Shown: positions 1-11,638 of the stretch, piece by piece | Position numbering within the stretch: position 1 is the first letter of the stretch | Layout: each line of letters opens with the position of its first letter | Origin: Globisporangium splendens | Taxonomy: Eukaryota; Oomycota; Peronosporomycetes; Pythiales; Pythiaceae | Assembly: GCA_006386115.1 (NCBI GenBank) | Contig: VFIW01000014.1 | Location: 116,162 to 180,161 of the forward strand | DNA: 64,000 nt | Reading direction: 5' to 3' | Notes under the pieces: model-generated | Databases searched by the model: none | Seen by the model: only the letters and a program-made list of their open reading frames with translations | What the model was told of the DNA's origin: nothing | Made by a program: the position numbers and the translations under genes

Positions 1-712
1 ACCTAATGACAGCGAATCGCTAAGTTCGGTGGACACATTGATCAGACGGGTTGTCCATACAGAGTCTACAACAGTCGAAAGTGCAACCGAAATAGGCTGC
101 CAAGTCGGTGTAAATTTCGCAGAAATTTGTCAGGTGCGGGATGCGAGTGGCACTCGCCTGCTGTTGCTGCAGTGACAATGTTCATTTTGCGATGACTTGG
201 CATGGATCGGGCTGAGCTGGTCTGCCCTCACTTTGCGGAACTGGCTGCGTTGATCTGTCGTGGCGGCAATGTTGTCCGTCGGTTTTGCGCCACATGCCAT
301 GCATGCCGAACCAGCACTCGCTGAGGAAGCTGACGCATCCATTGCATGCCACATCCCCTGCTTTTGCGAGGTAGTACACGACCATCATCCACCGCCACTT
401 CAACCTGGTAAAGCAAGTTTTCTTGTTTCGGTCGAGTTTAGCTCCCACTTCAGATGCAAGCTACTCGCTAGGTGGTCAAAAGGCTCTTTTGAACTTCATG
501 CACTCGCCATTCATCCGAGATGCAATAAGCAACAACTCAGCGCGTAGGAATCAAGCGTGCTTGAAAGACATAAAACAGTCGTGCGAAGACTCATGGTCAC
601 TCTTTCCACACAATCTTTCGCTGCGTTTCCTGCACTGCAAATTGGAAAATAAGACGCAAAACTCCACACATCCAGCGCGTTCCATGCCTCCAACGTGCAT
701 CTTGAAGAAGAT

Positions 713-1097
713 TCAAGAGCGCTCAGAAACGCCACTTTCAGCGCTAGAGAAGTCTCTGTGAAGGAGCTCACCGTGGAAAGTCGCAGTCAAGTCGACTGCT
801 AGGCTCGAGTCTTCACCCCAGTGGTCCAGCTCGACGAGCTGAATTGTCTTGTTAACTCTTAGCAACTCAAACAATCCAGGGAGTTTTTCGTGATCGTTGT
901 CGTTCCCGCCGATGTGCAGCTCTTGCAACACCAGATCTTTCGCGTGGCAGACCAACACGTCGACCACTCATCTCAAATATCAATCCTCCATATCGGTAGA
1001 GTTCAAATTCAGTGCGATCAGCCTTCTGCCGAGTGCTCCGTCGAGTGTTGAGCAGCGCATCGATTTCTTCACTCTCAAGCATCATAACTTGCTCCAA
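713..1097 (-). pseudogene. possible leucine-rich-repeat protein relic
   Basis: Two overlapping open stretches in different frames on the minus strand. The one at 713-967 contains a leucine-spaced segment (LVLQELHIGGN, then KLPGLFELLRVNKTIQLVEL) with the L..L.I..N spacing of ribonuclease-inhibitor-type leucine-rich repeats. The upstream frame (867-1097) is hydrophilic and shows no clear repeat. No start codon, splice junction or continuous frame ties the pieces together, so this looks like a decayed LRR gene fragment. It could also be a chance match. Low confidence. Confidence 0.3.
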
Positions 1098-2109
1098 ACA
1101 AGTCGCTTCATCTTTGGACAGTAGGTTGCAAGATGGTTCAGGATGCTTGTATAGACATTTGGCATCTTCGAAACTTCAAGCCAAACACGATCGCAGGTCT
1201 CTCCAGCGCATGGCGTGCGGTCGTGAACACTGCTAACATCGCGTCCATAGTCGTGCGATCGATCATTGAGTTCGCAATGCGGAATCGAAGCCGAGGAAAG
1301 TGCATTCCCCGGCGATTAATTGGTCTGCAATCAGATTTCTCCACATTGCCATGTTGGAACAAAAGATACGTCGCCAAAATACAAATTTCTTTCCTGGTTG
1401 CGAGCTCAAACGGTTCGAATGCTCCACGGCTACGATTATGGTTCGGGTTGCGCGCGCCGGACTCGTTACCTTATTCAAATGGACAACGAGTGCCAGTGGA
1501 TCGCCGACGAGCCGTCCACTAACGCATCGAGGCTCCAAGCATTTCTGCAATGCAGGTTTCGCGCGACGGAGGACTTGGCGAGCTTTTCTTGCGCGGGTCG
1601 CCGGCTCTGACATAGTTTTCGTGTTGCCCTTGTTGTTTGGTCTTTGTGTTGTGTCTTTGTTGCTCGTTGTTGTCGTTGTTGGACACTCTGCGAGTAGTGG
1701 AGTGCTGAGAGACGCTATCCAAGAGTGAAGCATTTTGCATTTTCCAACAACGGCGGGATAGCTGGAGACTAGGGTGCTTACCTTCTGAACTGCTGGTTGA
1801 AGCTTGAAAGGATATGTTTTAAAATGCGCTTGTTTTCCACTCGCAAGGCTTTGGAAAGGTGCTCTTGTACTGCTGTCGAGAACAGTAAAGACAGCCGGGC
1901 TTTGGCACAGAGCCTCAAGCAAGAAGAGCATCGAATCACTGACTCGCACGTCCATGGGCAATCGGAAAACAAGCATACTCTCCGCATTGCCAAACGGTGT
2001 TTACCGTGTCGTCAATCGCTTCATGCGAGCAGTTGCTGTAGCTTTTGATCGATGTAATACCCACGCTGTAGCACCATAGCACTTTTCTTGGCTGAATAAT
2101 TAAATATAC
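1098..2109. other. unassigned region, no supported gene
   Basis: Both strands have medium-length open frames here, including a 237-codon minus frame at 1263-1976. None shows a recognisable domain, a consistent splice pattern or convincing composition. The stretch around 1615-1700 is T/G-rich on the plus strand, which keeps frames open by composition alone. I see no RNA gene or repeat. Confidence 0.4.
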
Positions 2110-3584
2110 TTACACGACGCAACGATCGAGAGGTTCCAAGTACTGAGTCTGAACCGCAAGGTAGTGGACGCGGCGCCGCATTAGGTGCACACGGAAATGC
2201 GACGGCAGTGTCGTGGAGCCCAGCCCCCTCATACACTGGAAGTTGCTGTGCGCTTTCTCAAGGTCCATCTCCGCTCGTCTGTATCGCGGAGTGAGATGCG
2301 TGGGGTGAATGCTGAACATTTGTCCTCTGTGCGTCTTCAGAGACTTGGACACGCCAAGTGGGAACGGGTCTAACAAGGCTTTCCCGTTCACATAGAGCAC
2401 TTCAGGGACCTCAGTGCTTTCCGGACCGACTGGGACGTAATGCGCCATGCTACCGCAGAGCGTGTCAGGATGCTTCTCGAGATCTTGATTTGGCACCGAG
2501 TTGAGTAGGCTCAGTCCCCACGGCGAGAAGTAGTAGTCCTCGTGCGCGAGTTCGTACGCGAGCCAGAAAGCCTCTTTGTCGCCCCTTTTCAAATGTAATA
2601 AAGACACGTTGGGAGTTAATCGACTTTCACATACGACAAGTACACACAGCAAACACCTCATTACCATGAGAAAACGTGATTGAATCGCTCGATCGTGATG
2701 AGGTACTTGAGGACCTCCATCGCTTTTCCGGCCTTGGTTTTGTCGATCACCACGACGGACGAATCCTGCTCGTGGCTCGTCTGTTCGCGATACGCCATGG
2801 AGTTCAGGAGCTGCTCCGAGGGTTTCACGCCACTGAGGCCGAATCGTTTGTAGTCAAACGTCTCAATGATGTGCTTCAAGAGATGCTGCTCTTTGTCGCT
2901 GTCTTGTGGATCTTTCACTCGAGTGTTGAAGTACTTGTGCTGGTTGTACAGCCGGTCGTAGAAGAAGATCGTGCCCGTGCGCTGGTACCCGTCCAGTGTT
3001 CGCAGACTCGCAGGGTCCTTCAAAAACACCGCATCCGCATCCAGCAAGAGCACTTCCGTCAGCTTGGTATGGTACAGCGCCAGCGGCTTGATCCAGTAGC
3101 TCTTGAAGGAAAGCGCGACCGACTCCTGGATGATCTGGTTCTGCTCCATCATCTCCGTGCACACGTCGATGATCTGGATGTTGCTGTCATTTATGGTCAG
3201 CAAATCCTGCGACTCCTGCGAGAGCTCGTCCGGGAAGCAGTGGTAGACGTGGATCGGCTCCTGGTTGCCGAGACAGCGCAGCTCGCGGATCAGCGACACG
3301 GCCAGTGCGAGGATCTCGTCGTGGACGCACAAGAGGATGCCGCGTGAGTCACTTGACGCATTTGGCGTGTCGTTCGCATCTTTAATAGTCGTCTGAGCGT
3401 GCTGCATGAGCACTATTCCGCCATTCGATGCGCGCAGAACGCCATGCTGGCGCGTGTGTCGCGCGCTCTCCGTGGCAGCCAGTGAGAGCGGCAGCGCGTT
3501 GTACACCATCCCCAAAAGCGCGCCGCACAGGACGAGCACGCCGCAGAGCAGCAGCAGCGCGTTGGTCGTCACGCGCAGCCGCAT
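2110..3584 (-). CDS. type II membrane alpha-mannosyltransferase-like protein (MNN1/GT71-type)
   Basis: Two exons on the minus strand, 3584-2665 and 2584-2110, with an 80-nt GT-AG intron joined in phase (TG|G makes a Trp). The product is 464 aa. Residues ~7-28 form one hydrophobic anchor, so the protein is likely a Golgi/ER lumenal enzyme. The catalytic region carries LLDADAVFL, the DxD metal/nucleotide-sugar motif, and downstream a segment on Tyr/Trp-rich exon 2. Order and motif fit the alpha-1,3-mannosyltransferase fold family of fungal MNN1 proteins (Pfam Mannosyl_trans3), which extend protein-linked glycans. The start ATG is the first in frame and directly precedes the anchor. Exact linkage specificity cannot be read from sequence. 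Confidence 0.8.
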
Positions 3585-3868
3585 CCTCAGTCTGCGTGCT
3601 GATAACGGATGAGTGCTGCCTTCGAAAATGCCGCATTCGCACCATCCTCATGTGCGTGATTGTGGGCGATTTGCTTGGCAGTGCTGCCCGATCATCCACT
3701 AAAACTGGGTCGACCTTCCTTATTTAACGTTGGCCACATCAAATTGTTTCCTACAATAGCGCTCTAAACCTTAATCAAATGAAAGTATTAAGGTGGGTCA
3801 CACTAAATTTCGTCCCCGTTTGCTCGCCATGTCTTCCCCCCCCTTCCCCATAATGCGACTGATCTAAT

Positions 3869-4067
3869 ATGCGGCGCCAGAGCCTGCGGCCGCGGCAGAT
3901 CGATGTGCACGCGCGCATGCGCATCATCCGCTCGGAGGAGGATCTGGTGCTGGACGAGGACGGCGCGGGCTCCTCCCAGCCACAGGCCACCTTCGAGGAG
4001 CTCATTGGTGTAAGCGCGTTTATGCAGGGATTCTTATAGAGCTCTATGGTGCAGCACTGACTGGTGG

Positions 4068-4101
<34 letters not shown>

Positions 4102-5710
4102 TATTATACAGAGCGTGGAGGACAAGAAGCACCCGTCGGCGGCGCACAAGGCCGTGAAGCGCAAGAAGAACATCCCGATCCCCGTGAACCTGACGGTGGA
4201 TTCGTACGACGACGCCGTGAAGGACGACTTTGTGGTGCCGACGAGCTACGTGCGCTTCCAGACGATCCCGTCGGCGAACGAGGACCAGAAGGTGGACATC
4301 GACCTCGAGATCGCCGACCTCAAGTGGCTCAAGACGCACCCGAAGTACGGCGACGATGGCGACCCGCGCTACCAGATCTCCACGGAGACGCTCGCCAAGA
4401 TGCTCGACGTACTGGAGAAGGCGTCGACGCTGATCAATCCGAGCGTGATCACGCTCGCCGAGGCCGAGGAAGTATTCGCCAAGCAACTGCAGATGGTCAA
4501 GACGCCGCTCAACAAGGTCACCGTGGATGTGTACAACTACTGGGTGCAGAAGCGCCTCGCGCTCAAGCGCCCGCTGTTGCGCAAGCACTGGCCGCAGACG
4601 CCACTGAACGACACGAACCCGCATCTGGTGTTCCGTCCGCGCGAGAAAGAGCGCTACAAGCTGCGCAAGCACCGCAAGAACGACATGGAAGGCTACCGGA
4701 AGTTGCAGCAACTGCGCGCCGACTGCGACCGCGTGCGCCACCTGATGGACCTCGTCAAGCGCCGTGAGAAGGCCAAGCGGCTTCAGATCGAGTTTCTCGA
4801 CGAGATCCGGCGTCAGGCGATCTACGAACTCACGGATCGCAGTGGCGAGGTTCGGAAACCAAAAATCCCCGTCGAGGAAGACCGACACAAGAAGCGAAAG
4901 AAAAAGAAGAAGAAACATCGCAAAGACGGCGTCGACGGTGACGAGTATGTCGCCAGCGACTCCAGCAAGGCCACCACGGGATCGAACGACGCTGCAGTTG
5001 GTGCTGGTGTTGCTGGGACACAATTGTCCACAACGGATGCCACAGCAGTGGCTCCAGCAAGTGCCGGTAATGCACCAGACGCTCTGCAAAATGGCCGTGT
5101 GGTCTCATTCATGGAGTACGATACGTCCAAGAACTGTCGCATACACGAGGACGGCAGCAATGGCGAGGACGGTGAGTTGGCAATGCCGCACTATCCGTCG
5201 TACCCCGTGCCGCTACCGCATGTCATGGCATCGATTTTCATGCAGCCGCCCAAATACCGTTGTCGCGGTCGTATCGGTCGTGGTGGAAGGCTGATCATCG
5301 ACCGCATCCCCGTGCCTTCCTCTCGATACTATGGACCCACAGAATTGAATGCGACGGCCGCCAAGTTCTCAAAAGCGGCCACTGCAGCAACTGCTGCAGC
5401 GTCAGCCCCACCAGCAATCGCATCGTCGTCGGCGGTCGGCGAAGCTATTAACAGCGGCCACCACCACCACTCGGCCATCCTGGTCCACGAGACCTCGTTC
5501 CGTCCACTCATGAACAAGATCGAGAGCGTGACGTCGAAGCGACTGGACGAGATCTACAGAATGAGCGACAGCGAAGACGAACTGCTCGAGCCACTGACGT
5601 CGTCCGTGTTTGAGACCGTGGGCACGCGGAAGCCGTCCAGCGGTGGCACGAACAACGGTAAATCGCACGCCGCAGCGGCACGGACGACCAAGTTTGCATT
5701 AGATATTTAG
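3869..5710 (+). CDS. EPL1: enhancer of polycomb-like protein, NuA4 subunit
   Basis: Exon 1 3869-4009 and exon 2 4112-5710, intron phase 0, 579 aa. The N-terminal ~240 residues match the EPcA region of EPL1/enhancer of polycomb: a basic start (MRRQSLRPRQIDVHAR), then the acidic DLEIADLKWL segment, and the conserved PLLRKHWP and REKERYKLRKHRKND blocks. In yeast and animals this region bridges the histone acetyltransferase Esa1/Tip60 to nucleosomes within NuA4/TIP60. The rest is low complexity (Lys run near residue 265, Ala/Ser tracts, a His run) with a short conserved-looking patch MEYDTSKNC. The intron is mostly a GT microsatellite. Confidence in family is high; the distal C-terminus is unassigned. 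Confidence 0.88.
4071..4099 (+). repeat. (GT)n microsatellite inside EPL1 intron
   Basis: Twenty-nine nucleotides of uninterrupted GT occupy the centre of the 102-nt EPL1 intron, ending 12 nt before the acceptor AG. Length variation here would change intron size only. Confidence 0.97.
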
Positions 5711-5816
5711 GAGGGCGACTACAGTGATTTCTCTATGCTGACGAATCAAGCTATACCGCGGCAGCAAACAGGGTAACAACAGCCAAAGAAAGCGAAATTG
5801 TGTTTACTGAGGAAAT

Positions 5817-8800
5817 TCAGCGCTTTGCTCGCATCTCGAGTTCTTCGGATTGCTGTTGCTCGGCAAACGGACGGATCACGACCTGAGTTCAAGGAAAGTG
5901 TACATGATGCATTAGAAAACCGATAGAAAGTTTTAGGTGGCATCGGAACCACGAGCCACTTACGGTGGACGAGATGGACCGCGTGATGATCTCGCCTCGG
6001 CGATCCGGCGGAATCGCCGTCTTTGGTCTCGACGTTTGCTGTCTACGACAAAGAAACCAAATCAAGGTCAAGGTGAGCTTTGCATGCGAAACCAATGCCC
6101 TGACTGCAAGAAAACCAAATTTAGGTACGAACCCGTTGAATCTGTAAAATCCTCGCTTCTTGAATGCATTCGGGGTGATCGCCGGGCCGTAGACCACTTG
6201 GTCTGACAGCAACTTTTTCCGCAGCGGGATACGGTTGCGACCATCGTCGAGGTTCACGAAGGTGGTGCGAGTCGGGACCGCTGCGTTACCAGCCCAGTTG
6301 TTTTGCGGCAACCCCAGTAAGGACAAGTTGTGTTGGCGCTCTTTTCTTCGGCGATCTGCAGCCGCAGATGGCGCGAAGAGCTCTCGCAAGCCCATACCGT
6401 TGCCAGTGTGCGTGTCGTCGTAGTAACGGGGCTGCTCGGTTGGATCCTGCGGATGATGGAAACAAGTACGCAGTGGATGGGAGCCTCCGTAGTGCTCGGG
6501 GGACGGTAGATTCCCAGCCGGAACGTACGGAAGTGTTTGGTTGCAGGAGATGCACCGTACCGGCGTCTTCATGAGCGACCCAAAGGGAGTCATCGGTGCA
6601 GCACTGTTGTTGCTGTTGTTGGCAGCAGCGAGCAGACTACAAATTCGCCAGACACACAAAGCAAAAGAAGAGAGAAGGTGACGGACTGACTGAAGGATAC
6701 GCGATCGTCAAGAAGAACACAAACCTCTCGAGTCGATTCATTTCCGCGCGGTCGGCTTTCGTCTGGATGGCATGCCTGAGTCTCTCGATTACGTCGGCAT
6801 TCGGCAGCCCCGACATCTTCAGCCGCAGCTCGTCGACTGTCTCGAGCATTCGCATCGCTGAATCCGAGTGCGACATGGAAATCTATCGAAATATTTGACA
6901 TTTCAGCCCCATATGCATCACCCAACAACGGAGAAAAGCTCAACTACGCACCTGATCGCGGAGCTCCTGGATGGATCGCATCGTGTCCCCCTGACTTGGA
7001 CACCGAGCCAGCTGGTTCTTGAGCTCTTGATCAGCCTGCTTCTGCTCCCAGAGCTCACGCTGGAGCTGCGCAATTGCGGCGTGCTGCTGCTCAAATGCTT
7101 GCTGATACCGATCTTGCTGGGACTCGAAGGCTTCGAGCAGGTTGGCAGTCCCGAGCTCCATGCGCCGCAATGCCTCCGAGATAAAGGCCGCACTCTTAGC
7201 GTCAGACTCCTGGTCGCTCTGCATGTTCTGAACCAAATCGTCTACCATCGTGAGCAGCGTGCGCACGGTTTGCATCATCTGGACCCCTTGTGGACCATGG
7301 AGACCGTCGGTCTCCAGCAGCTCCAGCACTTTGGTGAGCAATTCTAAGACTTGCTGCACCTCGGCGAGCAACTGATCTATCTCGGGAGATGGTGTCTCCA
7401 GTGCCTGGAGCTTGCCTTGCAGCTCGCTGAGCTCGCCTTTGAATGCTGCGAGCGCATCGGCGCTCACACCGAAGACGCACTCGTCGCGCGCACTCTGCAG
7501 CCACGCGGTCGCCGTCTCCTCGAAGTCTTCTTTCTGCATGAACTGGTTTGGGAAATCGTGAATCCGGGTCCAAATTTCGGCGATTTGCTGTTCCTGGGCT
7601 TGCTGCGTACTAAGAAACACCACGAACTGCCAGTCTATCTCCTGTTGCAGCTGCTGCTGCTGACGCTCGAGCACCTCCGGAGCCACTTGGCACTGTTGCT
7701 GCTGCCATTCGGTGCGCAGTTTGCTTTACCGCCGCTCCAGTTCAGCGAGTCGTTCTTGCCACGTACTCGACAGCGTAGAAATGGTCTCGCGCCGCGTGTC
7801 CCGACGCGAGGACAGCACCATTTGCTGCACCTTGCGCAGCAATTCTTCGTCGCATAGTCGCTGCCGCTCTTCTTCGGTGCCCTGCTGCTCGTGGAGTTCA
7901 CGGAGCGAGTCGTACAAATTCTGTTTTCGCTGCGATCTTCTGCTTTTAAGAACTGAGAATGTGACTTCATCTTGCTCTTGCTCTGGTATAATTGCATTCT
8001 CGAAAGAAGCATCTTGAACGTCATCTCGATCTTTGCGTTCGTCTTTAACGCTGAAGCCTAACTCTTCGTGCGGGGTCTCCTTCACCTCTGGTGCATTCTC
8101 CGGAGCTTCGTCGTTGTTACCATCAAGCGGTTGAGAGGGTTCTGTCTCTGCAGCTGATGGTTCGCTCGTATCTAAGCCGTTACTGTCTGGTGGCACCATC
8201 TCGTGCTCAGCGTCCGGCGTTACTTCATCTTTGTCTATTTGGCTGCCATCAACAGTAGCACCTGCCTCCTGGTGTTCTTCTTCTTCGTCGCCTTCGTTCT
8301 TCTCTCTCATCTCTAAAATCGGCTGAATTATCTGTCGAACTTCATCAAGATCGCTGTCACCTTGGCCGTTAACTGGATCGCATTCCCGCTCCGGTGGAAG
8401 CTTCTGTTCCGATCTCTCTAGTGCAGACAGCTGTATGAGAATCGCTTCGTTCTGTGTCAACACGTCCGAGATGGTCTGGAAGTGCGCTTGCTTGGACTGG
8501 ACTCTCGACATGGCGTCGAGCGCGTACGGCTGGAAGAACACTTCCAGAACGAGATGCAGCTGCCGAGACAGCGTCATGATGTAGTACTCAAGCTCGTCGG
8601 AGCCCATATGGTTGACGTTGATGTTCACCGCAGCGTTGTAGTCTGGCGTAGTTTCCTGCTGCACAGGGGCAACATGATGCGCTTCATGCGTGAGCGCCAG
8701 CGCCGCGATGGCAGCCGCATTGCTCATGTTGGCCGAGTGGATGAGCTCATGGACGTTCTGGAAATTCGACGACATGTCGACGCTGAGCGTATTGGCGCGC

Positions 8801-8922
8801 GCTTCCATGAGTACCATGAGCACCATGCGCTCCATGAAGCTCTTCACGAGCGAGTCGAACACGGAGCCCTGCGAGACGAAGAACACCGTGAGATCGCCCT
8901 CGACGCTCTCGAATAGCGGCAT
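5817..8922 (-). CDS. glutamine-rich coiled-coil protein, QRICH2/DUF4795-like
   Basis: Exon model on the minus strand: 8922-7730, 7609-6952, 6882-6725, 6636-6133, 6042-5964 and 5882-5817. Every junction keeps phase; 885 aa. The N-terminal third is helical (MPLFESVEGDL start), followed by an acidic linker (~residues 215-350), long Gln/Glu/Leu coiled coils, then a C-terminal part with a CxxC pair in CISCNQTLPY. Coiled coils plus this cysteine motif resemble the DUF4795 region of QRICH2/C16orf96, proteins of sperm flagella; that match is from memory and tentative. The first junction is uncertain: without the 120-nt intron 7610-7729 the frame is continuous except for one TAA at 7726-7728. It ends about 100 bp from the convergent EPL1 gene. 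Confidence 0.6.
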
Positions 8923-9353
8923 CTCGTTCGCTGCGGAGCAAGGGAGCAGATGTCTTCGGCGTACTGTCAGCTCCCTGCAGCGCTCTGGAGTCTTATTGCG
9001 GACAGCGGAACGCTGGAGTCCACACTGCACCTGCAGAGCCGTCACTATCAAATGGGGAGCTCGTCACATCGTTTCGGGGGAAAGACCATCACTCTTCGTC
9101 ACCCCCTTTTTAGATCAAAGGTACTGCATTTAACGATGTTTCCTAAATAAACCCTTATGAGCAATACCTCCTTAGAGTTAAATTTCTATTAGCGACATCC
9201 TGTTTGAATTTCAGCCAATCCACATTCACTTGACATTCGATGACTTGGTTCTGGCGTTGGAGTGATTGTTGTCGTCCGATTGCGCTTCCTGCCTATCAAT
9301 TGGCCATCAGCAGCAGCTCATTCGGCAATCAAACCAGCTGGCAGAAGGAGGAC
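8923..9353. promoter_or_regulatory. divergent intergenic region between coiled-coil gene and transporter gene
   Basis: About 430 bp separating two divergently transcribed starts. An open minus frame continues upstream to ~9051 but lacks an ATG, and a pyrimidine-rich CTCCCTTGCTCCGCAG just upstream of the 8922 ATG could be a 3' splice site of a 5'-UTR exon. No TATA box or clear motif was recognised. Confidence 0.4.
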
Positions 9354-11638
9354 ATGCAGGCGCGAGGACTCCGGAGGCGCACGCTGGCGGTGGGCTGCAT
9401 GGCGGTCCTGATGGCGCTAAGCCCCAGTGTCCATGCGGCAGACGAAGCGTCCAGCGACGGAAGACTCCAGGACGCCGTGTTTGGCGACGCGATCGGACTG
9501 AGCTGCCAGGTGCAGAGCGACTGTGGATACCTCCCTGGTCTCGCGTGCGTGAAAGGGTACAAAAAGCTCGTGGCTGCTGCGGATCATTGAGAGATATGCG
9601 CAAACTAATATGTTGCTCTGTTGTAGTGTCTGTGAGTACTGTACGCAAGACAGCGACTGCGTGCATCATGCGAACGACCACTCGAAGCGTTGCCATCGCG
9701 TGCAGTCGCTCAACCCGCTCACGAACGAGATGGTGACAACGCTCGGCAAGAACTCGGCGGGGCGAAGCGTGGAAGCTGCCTACTGTATCGAGAAGGACCT
9801 GTTTGACCCGTTCACGTTCAACGATGTGCTGGCGACGATCATTGCGTTTGTGTCAACGGCTCTGGGCTCTGGTTGTGGCGTTGGCGGTGGCGGTCTCCTC
9901 GTGCCTGGCTTCATCACTGTGATCGGTTTAAGCCCAAAGCACGCGATTCCGCTGTCCAAGGCCACGATTTTCGGCAACGCGATCGCGATTTATTTGTTCA
10001 ACTTCTATCGCAAGCACCCGAGTACGTTTGGATGGTTTATTTACGCATTAGACATGTTGAAGCACGCACTGAATCGCGATGACTTGTGGGTGCATTGCAA
10101 CATGTAACAGCAAAGAAAAACGTGCCAATCATCAACTACGCGGTGTCTGCGATCATGGAGCCAACGACGCTCATCGGCTCAATCTTCGGCGTGATGATGA
10201 ACCACATCTTCCCGAACTGGCTCATTCTCGTGCTGCTGATCTCGTTGCTGTCGTTCATCACGTACAAGACCTACCTCAAGGGCACAAAGGTAAAAGTCCA
10301 GGAGGACACAGTCGTCTTTCATGTTGGGCTGTGAGTGATGGTCATAGACATTGAGCGTTTGTTTGTTTGTTTTTACCATAGATTCGCGAGAAAGAGACTA
10401 AGAGGAAGAAGGAGCTGATGAAGTTGGCGTTGAAAGGGCGAGCAAATGGCGGTGGCCGTGGCCGCGCGTGGTCGATCTACAGAGTACGTTCCACCATCTG
10501 ATTCTATAATTTTCTCAGTCTTAACATAGCCTCTGTGTTTAACCGCTGCACCTTCTCGTACGTAACCCTCAAAGCACTTTGATGCCGAAATCGCAGCGAG
10601 GCGATGGCTCGCGATCACGAGACGCAACAAGAAGCTTCGTGGCGTGCGCGCCGAGGATGACCAAGACTTCGAAACGCTTCCGCCGCTACGCCTGAAAAGC
10701 ATCCACGAAGACAAAGGCATGCTTTTGCAAGAGAAAGCCGCCAACACTTTCGGTGCATTTCTTTCCCGTGAATGATTCCACCCTGCACACATTTGCGCTT
10801 CACTTGTGGAAGTGCAAATGGGATGGCATGCGCGCTAACCCTGTCTTTTGTGCAATGTATTTGTGCAGTCCCGGACGACGACGTTTTGACGACAACGCGT
10901 CTTGCTTTGGAGCGCAGTGAAGCCGACGTGTTCCCTGTCAAGTTTATGTTGCCTTTGGTGACAGCGTGGCTCATTGTGTTCATGCAAGCACTTCTTCGCG
11001 GCGGCCATGGATCTGCAAGCGTCATCGGTGTACAATGCAACTCGCCCGAGTACTGGCTGCTCACGTTCTTTCCGCTCGGCATTCTAGCCGCAATCACCTT
11101 GTCGATTGGATACCGTCTTCGCCTTGAGAACCGTCTCAAGGTGCTGAGTGGATACAATTTCGTCGACGGAGACATCCACTGGACCAAGTCGCGCGTGCTC
11201 ATCTTCCCAGCGTACTGCGTTGTCGCTGGCATCGCGGCAGGACTTCTAGGTATCGGTGGCGGCATGGTGAAGGGACCCATCATGCTCGAAATGGGGATCT
11301 TGCCACCCGTTCAGTCGGCTACGGCGAGTTACATGATTTTGTTCACATCATCGTCGACCACGCTGCAGTTCGCGATCGCAGGTCAGTTCCCAGGCTCTCT
11401 CCAGTATGACTACGTCGCGTGGTTCGCGTTCGTTGGGTTCCTTGGCGGTTTATGTGGTCAGAAGGTCGTGGCATACCTGGTGAAGAAGTACAAGCGCGAG
11501 TCGATCATGGTGTACCTTCTCGCCGTTGTGATTGGGTCGTCGGCCGTGGCCATGGGCATCGTCGGCATCAAGTCGACCATGAAAGATATTGAAATGGGTG
11601 CGCACTTGGGTTTCAGTGGCATTTGCGAGAGTGAATAA
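9354..11638 (+). CDS. TauE/SafE-family membrane transporter, copy 1
   Basis: Six exons: 9354-9556, 9627-10021, 10111-10289, 10382-10483, 10575-10767, 10869-11638; all phases agree; 613 aa. A signal peptide (residues ~1-30, ending VHAADE) leads into a small Cys-rich lumenal segment (CQVQSDCGYLPG...CEYCTQDSDC). Two TauE/SafE membrane halves follow, separated by a basic cytosolic loop (RKKELMKLALKGR). Glycine-rich signatures GSGCGVGGGGLLVPG and AAGLLGIGGGMVKGP sit in the first helix of each half, as in sulfite/sulfonate exporters of this family. Substrate is not deducible. A near twin lies 1.25 kb downstream with identical exon architecture, so this is a tandem duplication. Confidence 0.85.

Noticed and set aside
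1263..1976. 237-codon minus-strand frame
   Set aside because: No domain, Thr/Asn-rich centre produced by a TTG/GTT-rich stretch, overlapping plus frames equally open, no splice consistency.
4034..5089. 351-codon minus-strand frame opposite EPL1
   Set aside because: Mirror of GC-biased codons of the real gene; Val/Leu/Arg/His-rich with no motif.
7726..7728. Stop-codon reassignment or selenoprotein-type recoding
   Set aside because: TAA, TAG and TGA all serve as ordinary stops in neighbouring genes, and a phase-compatible intron exists.
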